Source of the DNA: Gymnorhina tibicen
Lineage: Eukaryota > Chordata > Aves > Passeriformes > Artamidae
Direction: 5' to 3'
NCBI GenBank assembly: GCA_013399875.1
Contig: VXAZ01007505.1
Location: 1,191,663-1,255,662, forward strand
Length of the DNA stretch: 64,000 bases
Below are positions 14,414 to 25,654 of this stretch, piece by piece (position 1 is the stretch's first letter; each line of letters opens with the position of its first letter). The notes below the pieces were generated by a model. It did no database searches and was not told where the DNA came from. It worked only from the letters and a program-made list of their open reading frames with translations. The position numbers and the translations under genes were made by a program.

Positions 14414-16075
14414 TCTATCTAGAGAGTCAATATTTCAGACAACATAATAATTCAAAGAATCTTTGCGTCACTGATAACAAAATTTCACTTGCTTCTAATG
14501 ATTCTTGAAGTTGGGTCCAGAGAGGTGCATACAACCAAAGGGACAGATTACCTACTTGTCAAAAGATTTTTCCACAGGGTTTGAAGGGTGCACAAAGAAT
14601 GAAGGAAGAGAATGAGGAAGAGCTCTGGTGTACAGATTGATACAGATTTTTTATTCCAAGTGAATCTCAAGGGCAGTGCATGCAGCACACACTGATTTGG
14701 CTTCATGTAGTTTGAGTGAATTCAAACTAGCATAGCTTGGATGGTGTAGGTAGAATGTCTCCTAGTGTGAAAAAAACCTGTCCCTGTGCCTCTAAAAGCA
14801 GGACAGGCCTCAGTTCATATCTTGCCTACTGTGACCCCTTCTTCCAAGGTTAATAGGTCATTGCTTCAGCACTGACTTAATTTCTATGAACTATCAAAAT
14901 CAACTCTTCTTGTTACAAAGCCTCATACCAAAAAAAAAAAGTGGCTAGTTCTAACTCTGGCAAAACTTTGAGCATTATTGAAAAGACAGAGCAGAAAAAG
15001 ACAGGGCCGTAAATTACACGTGATAAGCGCTGGTTCTTCAGTGGCTCAAGCATTGTTTAGGGTCAAAATCTGAAAAACAAATGTTTACAGCCATTGATAT
15101 CATTAATCAAATTTAAGCTCCCAGAAGTGTTAGTGCTTTCAGTTTGGAGGGATAAATTTTATGCTCTTTGCAGATCTAGGAGAGTTTGCATGCTTAGTAG
15201 CCTGTAAATCTTTCAAATGCAAAATGCAACATGGCTCAGCTTATGCACCTCATTTAGAGTCTGTTTTTATTGATAGAAAGAATAGTTTCAGTATGTCATG
15301 TGTCATTCTAATGCCCTTCAGAAATAATACCTGCATGATGGTAGATATTAAAAACATTTTGGATGTTTTGCTGTGTACAGAACCTTTCAGCTCATCATGA
15401 AAATAAGAGAGACAAAAGCATATAAATTTAAGTGAAATTCACACAAGGGGAAAAGGGTCCATAATGGTCTAAACCCATATACATCATAAGACCTGCATCC
15501 TTCCCTGACTGCTGTGTTTTCTTTATTAAATTGTAAACTCTTAGAGACTGTCCCTCAACAAATTAATACTTTGAATATTAGAGATCAACCTTGTTAGGGA
15601 CTCTAGATGCTAATGTAATACAAATTATGTAAATAAGTATGACTTTCTCTGTAGTCCTTAATCTAGGAATGTCACATTAAAAAGTTAATCACTGAATAAA
15701 TCTACAAGCATTTGTGGAAGCAAAAGAGAGTCTATGGGTAATCACCCTTTGTGTTGGCAGATAGAGGTGCAACTTTTCCCTTTGTTTTCCCTGTGGTTGC
15801 ACAAATCCTTCACTCTCCTCTGTGAAGTAGCCCAGCCTCTGTGGAAAGCCACCTCATGGCTGGTGTCCATGACAGTGATTTGCCAGTAGGAGCTATAGCT
15901 ATATATTCTCCCTTCAAGATGGAGAGTATCTAGGATGGTGATTGAACTTGTTGGCTCCCACAAGGATGGTGAATAATTGTTTCTGAATGAAAATAATAAC
16001 TTTTAGGTTTTCCTTGTCCATCGTGTCAGACATACTCTGAACATGCCTGATGGTTCACGTGGGAAAGTTAGGAGA

Positions 16076-16135
16076 CATTTAGGTACTTCCCTAGACATCT
16101 CTGAACTGCTTAGCCAGAAGGTAGGTGCCTAAATG
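16076..16135. repeat. Imperfect inverted repeat with CATTTAGGTAC arms
   Basis: The left arm CATTTAGGTAC (16076-16086) pairs with the right arm GTGCCTAAATG (16125-16135) at 10 of 11 positions, the odd pair being a G-T wobble. The loop is about 38 nt. Similar short arms occur at 52061-52104, and a related half-site lies at 19175-19187. This could be a remnant of a small inverted-repeat transposon or a chance hairpin; the family is not recognised. Confidence 0.45.
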
Positions 16136-17340
16136 CACAAACTGGGACATGCCCAGGCAGGCAGAGGGTGGACTTGGGGCTCCAAAGTGGGCTGATTTCA
16201 GGTACTTCTACAGAAGCCACCCAGACTGTTCTCTGAGGCTTCAGCTCTGCAATGTCGTCTTATTGCCAGCCTTGACACAAAATCAGTAACCTGAACCTTG
16301 GTGTGGACCCCCAGTTTCTTTGCTATTCTTGCTGTAAATATATCATAGTAAAACTAGATCTCTGAATCAGTTGAGCTAGATGAACTGAAAAGATCCACAT
16401 GCTTGGACAAGCTAATACCAAGGCTGTCTGAGTAATAAAAATGTTGGGTAAATGTTTGTGAAGTGCTTTACCACTTCTCAGTCCATATAAGCCATAAACA
16501 GCATGTGTCCAGCATACAGAGTTTCCTGAATAGAGCAATATATTCCCACTGTCCTTGAAAATTGTTGCATTTAAGATGGCTTTATTCAGCTATCTCTGTG
16601 CTGAACTAGATGTCAAAGTTTCTGGCACTCCATCAAACCAGATAATCTATTTACAAAGTAACAGCTCATTTAGCATTAAAATTGGCACTTAAGGGTTGAT
16701 ATAAAATGTAAATTAAATGTAGGATATGAGTAAATGAGGCTACTCTTATACTTCAATTTTTGTATTGGCACCAAGTTCGATAATTTTACTCAAATCATGA
16801 GTACTCTTTCTCTTTTTAAAGTACGGTTTTCAATTTCATTTGTGGCATTGCTTTCAAAGCAGAGAAACATCACCTTCACTACCAATTCACATGAGAGTAA
16901 TATGACTATCAATCACAGTGGCTTGGAAAGAGCTGGTAAGATTTCAAAGCTAGGGATAAAGATAAAAGAATTAAATTAAGTAATGCTAGAATGAAGCAAT
17001 AAAGATTAAATGTGTTCTCAGCTGTTGAGTTAACCAGTTCTGAGTTTTTATCGAACAAGAGGTTAAAGAAACAAACCTTTAACAGCGACCTATTTCAGTT
17101 TAATGTTTTTTAAGCTCAAGCTCACAACAGCTGAATTTCTCCTGTCACTTAAAGAAAAAGTAAAACACCTGACATTATCATGTCTAGTTAATGGCTCTCA
17201 AGAAGTTAATTTAACACTCGTGATGATCATGTCCAAACAGGCTTTGTGATTTAATTAGAACCCTAAGAGTTTTGAAAATCCCATATAGTAAGTAAATTCA
17301 TGGGCTGATGATTTAAAAACTACTCAAAAATCTTGAAATG

Positions 17341-17371
17341 AATTATTTATTTAAATTAATTAAATTAAACA
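17341..17371. repeat. AT-rich tract
   Basis: A low-complexity run of AATT/TTAAATTAA units without coding or structural content of note. Confidence 0.65.
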
Positions 17372-19913
17372 TAACTGAATTTAACTGAAAATAATGAAAA
17401 TCATTCTTAAAATGTGAAGAAAGCCAAAGAAATCTTATTTGGTAAATGCTGTCCTCGGAGAAAAAATGTCAGTGGATGATGAGTGAATATCCTTGATGAA
17501 ACTAGTGTAAATTCAAACCATGGTTGTCATATCTAGCAAGAATTTCCAATAGAAATTTGAGAGCTCATGGCTCAATTCTCTTCAAAAATATGCAACATAT
17601 TTTCCAGGGTAACTGTTAGTTGTTTGAATTCCTTCACCTACCAGCATCCCCCCAGAACTAAAATTCTTGTTATTGTGTTTTTGCCTTGCACTGTGAAACC
17701 GGAGATGGAGGGCCAGAGAGGGGTACACTTGAGTCAGGGGCCTCATGATGAACATACCTTGGGAACATCCTGGAGAACAGGCTGTCACCTCCACGTCTTA
17801 GGGCTGCAGCAGGACATCGTGGCTTCTAGTGGCTTTGCTCTGAGTCATCTGCCCCAGCAATCAACACACAGCCCAGGGCTGCCTGGCAATTGTGGTGTCT
17901 CTTCTGCTTCTCAGTGCATTTGTGCGGGCAGCCAGTTCATAGGCGATGGAGCAGTGCTGCCAGTGGCCTGCCAAAAGGGAGACCAGTGCGTAAACTAGGA
18001 CTGCTAGTACAAACCTGGCAGTGAAGTCACATGGGGTGCACAAGACTCAAGCACACAGTTCCTTCTGGGGTTTATTTTAATGGTCTTTCTCAAAAAAATT
18101 AAGATAAATTAAATGAAAGACATGAAATTTGAATGGGGGAGCTAAACTGCAGTAAGCTTCAGTGTAGATATTCCACTTAGTGCCTTAACCTGATTTCAGG
18201 CTTTTGTATAAAGAGTGGTCAGCTCAAAAATCAAGAGAGGTTCAAAACTGATGTTTATTTCATTGCCATCTCTCTGCCTTTCCATCCTCACCTCACCATC
18301 AGTTCCCACATTGTCCCATAGGTGGAAGATCTCTAGGTGTTTCTTCACTTGTAGCAGCTTACAAGGCTGCTCACCCAGCTCACACACTGGGGACCAACAT
18401 ATAGGATCCTGCCTGATCCTCCTAACACAGTCCCACATGCTGTCCCATCTCAGCCTCTCCAGCTGCAGCATCATGAGACAGGCTGAAGAACTAACCAAAT
18501 TAAAGACGTAGCTCTTTTGGAGGGTAGAAAAGAAAAGGTCCGTGTTTGACAGCCATGGAGAGAGGGGAAGAAGAGCAGATGGTTTGGTGCATTTCACAGT
18601 TTGTTTAAGCCATTCACAGTGCCAACTGCATTGACAGGCACCTGATGGGTTTCTTCCACCACCTCACATCCACATCGGCCTAGGGCTCATGTGGTCATCT
18701 GGATCAGGAGTTGATACGGCTGAAAAATAACTCTGTAAATGAGTAAATGTGAAAGATTTATGTTTAACCCGGGTCACTTATCTAATCAAGTTCTCTTCAA
18801 AGCCCTGCAAATGGTTGTACTGACAAAATGAGGGAGTGATGGAAGAGTGGGAATGAGTAACCTGAGGTATGAAGTAGTAGGGGTTGCTTGTGCTGCACTA
18901 GAGTTGAAATAAATATGGGTCAGATGACAGACTTAGTAGCTTTTTTAAAAAAAAACTTTCACAAAGGACCATCTCACACTGGAAAAATATTAGGGAATTC
19001 AAAGAAATTGGAAGATTTGCCTTGTTCACAAGAATTCACAGATAGATTTCAAAAAGAATCAAGCATCAAGATTGTCAGCTTTCCTCTTTTACTTTAAACT
19101 TGTCAGCATCACGTTCTCAAATACCTAAATCACATAATTTTCCTCTAAGCACCAAAAAAAAGGGCTCCCAATTTGGTGCCTAAGTGCACTAAGTATGCTT
19201 GAGGAATGAGACTCCTGAGGATAGTGAGTGTCTGGCTGCTAATGTGCTTCTTCAGTTTTCAGCATATGCCGAGGGAAGAAGGGAAGGAGTGAGCCAAGAA
19301 TCCCAAATGCTATTTCCCCATGCAACATGTTCTGCTATAAGGATGATGCTGAGCTTGACTTCAGAATTCAAGACTCTTGCAATTTTCTTTCTACAATTGA
19401 TTTTATTGCTTTCTGGTCTTATTTTCAATACAAATCAGTGACAGAGCCAGTTTCTTTAGCAGCTGCAAAGAAGTGTTTCAGATTCAACCATTTGTTTAAA
19501 AAGTAGGTCTCACAGAAAAATCCTTGGTGACAAAAAAAAATGGGGAGGAAAGGTAAATCCACATAAATGCTGCTGCATCAAAGAAAGGAGTAGGTTTGAA
19601 GCAAAATTTTATGACTGATGAGTAGAAAGTTTAATCTAGAGCTATCAAACATTTAATAAAGACAAGGCTTGGTGCTTCTAAAAACAGTGTCATGAGCATG
19701 TAAAATTCCTTAAATCAACAAAAATGGAGACTGGAAATGCAGGAATGAGAATCAAACCTAAGAACCAAAACTTACATCCCAGAGAACCAAAGAATAAATG
19801 AACATGCAGAAGGTTACCCAACAAATCACGGCAAACAGTGCCTGAATGTGGAAGTTCTGAAAAGCCGTTCACTACATCCACACCTTAGAGGGACTGTGTA
19901 AGGCTCCAACCAA

Positions 19914-19942
19914 GTGGTGGCAGTGGTGGTGGTGGCAGTGGT
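19914..19942. repeat. (GGT)n-like microsatellite
   Basis: An imperfect GTG/GGT run reads GTGGTGGCAGTGGTGG and continues with further GGT and one more GGCAGTGG. It is a short, interrupted trinucleotide repeat. Confidence 0.8.
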
Positions 19943-20149
19943 TTCGATTTCATCTTTCAGCCCCAGGACGAGCTCTCAGTCTTCCCACACCACTCACCCT
20001 TTTCCCATGAAACATCACCAACCTGGTCATGCAGCCACAGCTTCTTGGGGCCTGTGCTGTGAATGAGATCCTTGAAATGTTCCCTTTAAAAAATAATATA
20101 TTTTTTACCTCAGTACATTTACTGGTCAGTCTGACTTTGCAGGATAAGT

Positions 20150-20268
20150 TAGTCCAGTGGAACTTAGGGACATGATTTACCAGTGCATTTGGCAGAGCTG
20201 GACTAATGATCAGACTCAGTGATCTTAGAGGTCTTTTCCAACCTAAATGATTCTATGATTCCATGACT
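20150..20268 (+). mobile_element. CR1 LINE 3' end (short, 5'-truncated)
   Basis: The segment carries the closing signature of avian CR1 elements: a GGCAGAGCTGGAC-type stretch, then ATGATCAGACTCAGTGATCT, GAGGTCTTTTCCAACCTAA, and a final ATTCTATGATTCCATG octamer-like repeat. Only about 120 bp of 3' untranslated region is present, which is typical of severely 5'-truncated CR1 insertions. It codes for nothing. The near-intact terminal repeat suggests it is younger than the copies at 14174 and 55630. Confidence 0.85.
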
Positions 20269-23200
20269 TTTTGTGTTAATATTCTCCTTCAGTATCTCAC
20301 TGCCTCAGGCCCTAATTTTGGAAAGGATCCCACTGAATATGCTTGAGCCCTACTGAAGCTGGGCATATGGCTAAGTACTTCCCTGATCAGGCATGTGCAT
20401 ATGTGCTTTCTCAGACTGATGTCTTAGATCATAACTTATTTGCAAAATACATTATTAACTCTCTGGCATGTTTTGTGAGAACATGAATAAACAGATAAAT
20501 AAATAAAGCCAAATAGGTTCTCTATTTTTGGGTAAAAAGATTTTTTTTGGCTAATCTTCCTTTGCTATGTTCTGAATACAGTTTAAGTGTATCTTTTTAC
20601 CTCTATTTTGGGGTTTAAAACATAAACAGAATAGAAGAAAGTTAAAATGATCTTTCAGATTTTTAAAGGTTATTAGTTGTTGTTTGCTAACTAGAGGTAA
20701 AATACTGTCTCTGGCAAAATGTTTTTAGGAAGCACTTGGCTGTTTTAGTATAACTGAAGGCCTTAGAGTGATAAGGTCTAAATAAATTCAATAGACTTGA
20801 CATATTCCTCTTTTTTACGTTTTTCAAATAATAAAAACTCCATTTACATTCTGTCAGAGACCTTAACAGAAGGCTGTCAATTGTGACAAATTTCACAAAG
20901 CAATACTTGATGTGTGTTTATGTCTTTTTGTGCTTGTAGCTGTCATGGAGTGACTAATTCAAAACAAAAGCTTTATTTGATAAATTTAGTATTTTTATGG
21001 TGTCAAATATCTATGTAGAGAAATCAGTTTTGAGAAAACAATCAATTATTCAACTTTTCCAGTAATCACTTTTTTGAACCATTTAATGCTATAATCATCC
21101 ATGGACACTTGAAAATCAGGCTGTGTTCTGTAGACATGGTTACTCACATCCCTCAAGTGGGATCCTTTTGCTCTGATGTTTGTCTGGGCATGGGAGAGTG
21201 TCTGGTGAGGACTTTGCCACATGCACAGGTGAAATATGTTTCAGTGTTCTGTGGGCATGAAGCTTTGAAAATTGCTTTTCATAAACACCTTTTTCAACTT
21301 AAAAACTCTATTGAAACTTGTGTAGGAAATAAATTTGAAAAAAACCCTATATGTAGTCCACCAAAAAGTCTCAATAAAATTCATTATCACATATTTGTTA
21401 AACTGTTTAACATTACTTGTCTTTCAGCTATACTGCCTGGACTTATCCAAACTCAGACACCTGAACAAGATGTGTCCACAATTGGAACATCTGCTCTGAC
21501 TAGTGAATACAGACAGGTTTTCCCCCTTGGAAGTGACTCTGGTCACCCAAGATCTGAGCTGCAGTCATGGGTTACCTCTCCCTCTGAACTGGATGTGTAG
21601 AGAGCCTAACAGCATCCAAGCCTCATGATGAGAAGGTTCAAACAGATGCATGGAGTGCAGTGTCCTGGCTTTAAAGCAACATCTGAGTAGCTGTGAGGAC
21701 TTAGTTCTCTACTGCTTTATTCCTTGGCTAACTAGTGCAGTTTTTTGATAGCTATCAAAAATGAAGCAACAGAAAATGTTAGCATTTGGAGGCTCTTCTA
21801 TAAGGAGGAGCTAGCCTCTGAGCTGATCTGGTTGTCTAGAATAAGTGTTCTTGAAGAGGAATCTAGATCAAAAGCTTAGAAAGGTCACCAGGCCAAAGGT
21901 GACTTTGGCTTATACTTCTTTTTCATGTGATCAAGCAATCTGTCATGTATTCATAAAACAAAGATGTGTACACACTTTCTGAAGTTCAGAAAAAGGGAAA
22001 AGGTAAAAATGATGAAATTTTTTTGGAAAAAAACCCTAAAAATTAAGCCAACAGAGCAAATTTTTGAATGGCTAACAGAAGCGTGGTGTCTCAAGTGCCT
22101 CATCTGCCTTCAAAATCCACTGGAAAAGCTGTATCACAGAAGCTGTATTACAAGAAGCATAAGAACTTAGCAGATTAAAAGAATATTATATATGTCTATA
22201 TGATTTTGCTTAATTAGGCATACTCTTTCACTCATAGTCAGAGAAAGGACATTGGTTTAGACTGCCTTTTCCTCTGATTTGACATTTGTTTTTTTAAAAA
22301 AATACTTTAAAAACAATCAAATGGAGTTTAGGTTGCAAAAATATTAGAAGACTGCACCAAGGTCAACCCAGTTTTCACTAAAAGAATTTTCTTCATTTAT
22401 TTAATGCAACTTTAGATATATTATGCTGATCAATGAAGTTGTTCATTGGCTAAATGATCTTCTTCATTGAACTGTAAGGTTCATAAGGGAAGATGATTAA
22501 TTCATATATGTATTGTTTATGCTGTCTTTACTAAAGAAAGTATTCCAATTATCATTTAAATAATGGTATTTGATTTTTAAATGGACCAAATATGCAAATA
22601 TTATTCTACTGCTGTTCTGAGCTGAGCCATTACACCTGAAAATCAAAAAAAGGTGGGCCAATTGTGCTTCAATTTATAGCTGTGTGATGACAGAGCTGAT
22701 TTACTTGTGCAAGGAAAATTACTTTGTGTTTACCCCAGCGCAACAGATAATCAGATGTGAGCCACTGGAATGAATATCTCTGGGAAACTTTGGCACGTTA
22801 TCTTTGAAAATATGATATTCACTTACTGTTAGGAATGAATGATTTAAATCACAAACTTGGGGCATTATTTTCCTTGGGCTGTTACACTTTCAGGACATAA
22901 ACGTAGCTTTGAGAGAATTGCCAGCTATCTCAATTTTCATTAATGAGAGGAACTTCAATCTAGAAATCCATGGAAAACATTACAGATAAGCCAGTAAGTA
23001 GAGAAAATGTGCTCTCATGCAACAGCCATTAAAAGAAAACTCTGCTCCTGATGAGAAAACTTAAACCACTCCAAATCAAAGCAACCCCCACCCCACAGGA
23101 AAAGTCCTGAGGTCAGCAATTCAATACTTTGTTTTTCCTGATCTGTATGGACACATATTAATAATGTCTGGGGGTGGGGGCATGTTAACTATGAAGGAAT

Positions 23201-24764
23201 TTGGGATGTTTTCATTATTGCTTGGCAAATAACTCTTGAAAAGTAAGCATCTCTTTTATGCATAGATCAAGTGAACTTGGCAGCAGCAGTGTCATTGATG
23301 CTAACAGTGTGTGACAGGAAACAAACCCATGTGACTGCTGTGTTTTGTAAGTCGAGCTCTTGTGTAAGATTCCGGTACATTCTTTTCCAGCTATTCTCTC
23401 AGAAATTTGAACTTTTAATTAAAAGGCAACATTGAAGCATGTCCAGCACTGACAGTCTTAATGTGGTTTCTTCTCCACATTAACATGCAAACCAACTTCA
23501 GTCAGCATGCAAGGAGATACTGTATAATTAGCTTCATCGTCCATTACGAACAAATATGTGTTTTGGGGAGGGAGAGAATGTGCCAGTGTTTTCTAATCAA
23601 ATTATCAGGATTTTCAACTCCTAATAGACAAGTCATTTTCTCATAGAAGCTCTAATGACCATTTTATTTTATCAGTTGGAACAAAATAGATGTATCAAAT
23701 TCAGGTTGCTTGTAAAGATATATGAGCTATTAGAAAAGCAAATCAATTCATTTTAAAAAAATTATTTGGAATGCAACACATTTCTTAAAGTAAGTATTTA
23801 CTAAAATTGTAGCCAATATCAAAATACAAATAAATAGTCAGATACTGATTTCTGGAAAGATGAGCTATAGTATGTTTCATATAATATGCATAATCATTTA
23901 ACACCCTAGAATCCATGTCAGTAATAAGCACAGAGCTTGGCAATATATGTGTATTAAAGATTTTCAATAATATGTAATATCAATTTCTAGTAGTACAAAA
24001 ATAGGGACTGATATGACATGACATGATATGTTTAATACATCAACTGCTGCTTCAGTGTTGGGTTTGAATTCTGAAATTAATTTTGAGTGATAAATTAAAA
24101 ACAAATTAGCTGACATGAAGAAGAGAGTGAAAAACTAAAATGTATGCTTTATTAGGAAGCTTAATATTTCTTTTCCCTGTGGTTTGGAGGTGTAATTTAT
24201 ATGCTACACAAATAATGAAACACTTGACAAAAAAACAAAGCAAAAAAATCCCTATCATTTCAATTTCTGAATTAAACATCCTGTAATGGCAACATAAGAC
24301 TATAGGATTAGATCTTGATTTCCAGGTTCACAATATCCACATTCTTTATTTCCATGGAACTAGTAATAAAGTAGCATGAAAACAGAATCTGTTACTTCTC
24401 AGATTATTGAGTAATGTTACAGAATCAAATTTTTATAGTGCATTTCATAAGAAGCAACATGAGAAAACATATCAAATATTTTTATAGTTCAATTCTGAAG
24501 AAATAAACAATCATTTAAATATTATGTTTTCATCTCCAAAGACAACTACCAACCTTGTGGAAATCAGTCTAGACACACACAAATTAATATATCAAGAAAG
24601 TAGTAACTCAAAGGTATCATCATAGCCATTGAAGGTTTCTGGGTTATCCACAGCTCCTTCAGCAGGTCACCTTCTGACAATTTTTGCAGATAGCTTAATA
24701 GAAACAATCTAAAAGAGAGTATTGATCATGGGCAGGTACAAAATTATCTATCTGTTTATATGTT
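20269..24764. other. Non-coding stretch, no gene seen
   Basis: AT-rich and without recognisable transposons. It contains the longest open frame outside a repeat, 163 codons at 21109-21600 on the plus strand, which has no domain, signal peptide or membrane segment I can identify and is not called as a gene. The part from about 22540 to 22960 has non-repetitive sequence with an octamer ATGCAAAT (22592-22599) and a TCATTAATGA palindrome (22937-22946). It is listed as a finding only. Confidence 0.65.
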
Positions 24765-24912
24765 TGTTGCGATCCGGTTTAAACCCAGAAGAGCAAAGAA
24801 AATGAAGTCTCTGTGCATGAACTGGATGGAACTTTGAGAAGGTTCAAAATATTCCCAAAAATGAGACTAAAACCAAACGAGGTTAGATGTTGGTGCCAAA
24901 AAATTGATGTAT

Positions 24913-24918
24913 TTTATT
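24913..24918 (-). promoter_or_regulatory. LTR polyadenylation signal AATAAA
   Basis: TTTATT on the plus strand reads AATAAA on the minus strand, inside a longer ATTAAATAAAATA context. It lies about 150 bp from the inferred 3' end of the minus-strand LTR, as expected for an R/U5 boundary signal. Confidence 0.5.
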
Positions 24919-24934
24919 TAATAGTAAAAGAGGC

Positions 24935-24980
24935 AAAGAGAAGGAAAGAAAAAAGAAAGAAAGAAAGACACAGAGAAAGA
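24935..24980. repeat. (AAAG)n microsatellite inside the LTR
   Basis: An imperfect GAAA/AAAG run; on the minus strand it is a (TTTC)n pyrimidine tract just upstream of the poly-A signal. It is part of the LTR body and may have expanded after insertion. Confidence 0.8.
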
Positions 24981-25654
24981 AGGGTGCGTGGGGAAGGTGG
25001 GGGACAGGGAGAGGTGACAGGGGTTAGGTGAGCATATCGCCCATCCGAGGGTCCCAGCGACGTCTCGCTGCTCCCCTCCATCTGATCTTCTTGGTGGTGA
25101 GGGTCCCCCACTGCCACGCCACGCCGCCACACGCCGAGGAGTAAAGAATCCCGTGGATTAATAAATACTTTGGGCAGGTGGGAACGCCCACGTGCCTCCC
25201 TTGCAGGGGCCAGCTTGACACACTGTCCCTTGCAACACCGAGGGTCTGCTGCATCATCCCTGGTGCTCTGGTGCGGGGTCTGGGACCCCTTTGGGGGGCC
25301 TTTGATGGGCCATGTCACCCCCTCTGCTGTGGATCAGCTTCTCCCCGGGTGCAGGACCCCTCAGCTGGGCTCCTCTGCACAGGGGAGGATGGGCGGTCAC
25401 TGCGCCTCTGACCGGAGCCTTTTCCAGCACACACCCAAAGCCTCTCTCCCCCCACCCTTTGGTGCCAGGGTCTGTTGGAGCCTGGCAGCTGATAGCCCTG
25501 GGGCTGTTATCTCCACCTTGGAGGTGTTAAGCTTAGGCTTTGTGAATGTCCCCAGCCCTGAGTTATTCTATTTTATCTTCATCAGTGAGCAATGTAAGGC
25601 CTCAGTCAGGGCCCCATTCAGGGTGCAGTAGTCTTCTCTGCAGCTTTTGCAACA

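Larger units (their letters stand above)
14379..20149. other. Non-coding stretch, no gene seen
   Basis: Mostly AT-rich single-copy-looking DNA. Patches of higher GC at 17690-18000 and 18290-18470 carry open frames (143 codons plus strand 17567-17998; 133 codons minus strand 18196-18597). Neither shows a domain, a repetitive protein pattern or clear splice context. A 59-bp inverted repeat lies at 16076-16135 and a GGT-rich tract at 19914-19942. No gene is called. Confidence 0.65.
24765..25654 (-). mobile_element. Endogenous retrovirus LTR, reverse orientation (probably ERVL-like)
   Basis: The segment begins TGTTGCGATCC and ends CTTTTGCAACA on the plus strand, giving inverted termini TGTTGC/GCAACA as expected of an LTR. 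Read on the minus strand it shows a GC-rich U3/R part (about 25450-25020), a TATTTATTAA stretch near 25155-25170 that could serve as a TATA-like element, a pyrimidine (TTTC)n tract, and an AATAAA polyadenylation signal (plus-strand 24913-24918) about 150 bp before the end. The order promoter, R, poly-A signal, U5 is that of an LTR. The flanks (ATGTT before, CAGTT after) are not a clean target duplication, so the exact ends are uncertain. No internal gag/pol/env sequence adjoins it, so it is a solo LTR. Short open frames inside it (for example 25170-25631) are artefacts of GC-rich LTR sequence. Confidence 0.65.

Noticed and set aside
17567..17998. 143-codon open frame with several Cys residues near its end
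   Set aside because: Cysteine spacing does not match a domain I can name, an opposite-strand frame is also open, and no splice or promoter context supports it.
22430..22470. Hairpin TCAATGAAG / CTTCATTGA as a microRNA precursor
   Set aside because: A 9-bp stem with a 23-nt loop is too short for a precursor hairpin.
25170..25631. 153-codon open frame and CpG-rich block looking like a promoter/first exon
   Set aside because: It falls within the inferred LTR at 24765-25654 and several frames are open at once, as GC-rich non-coding DNA allows.
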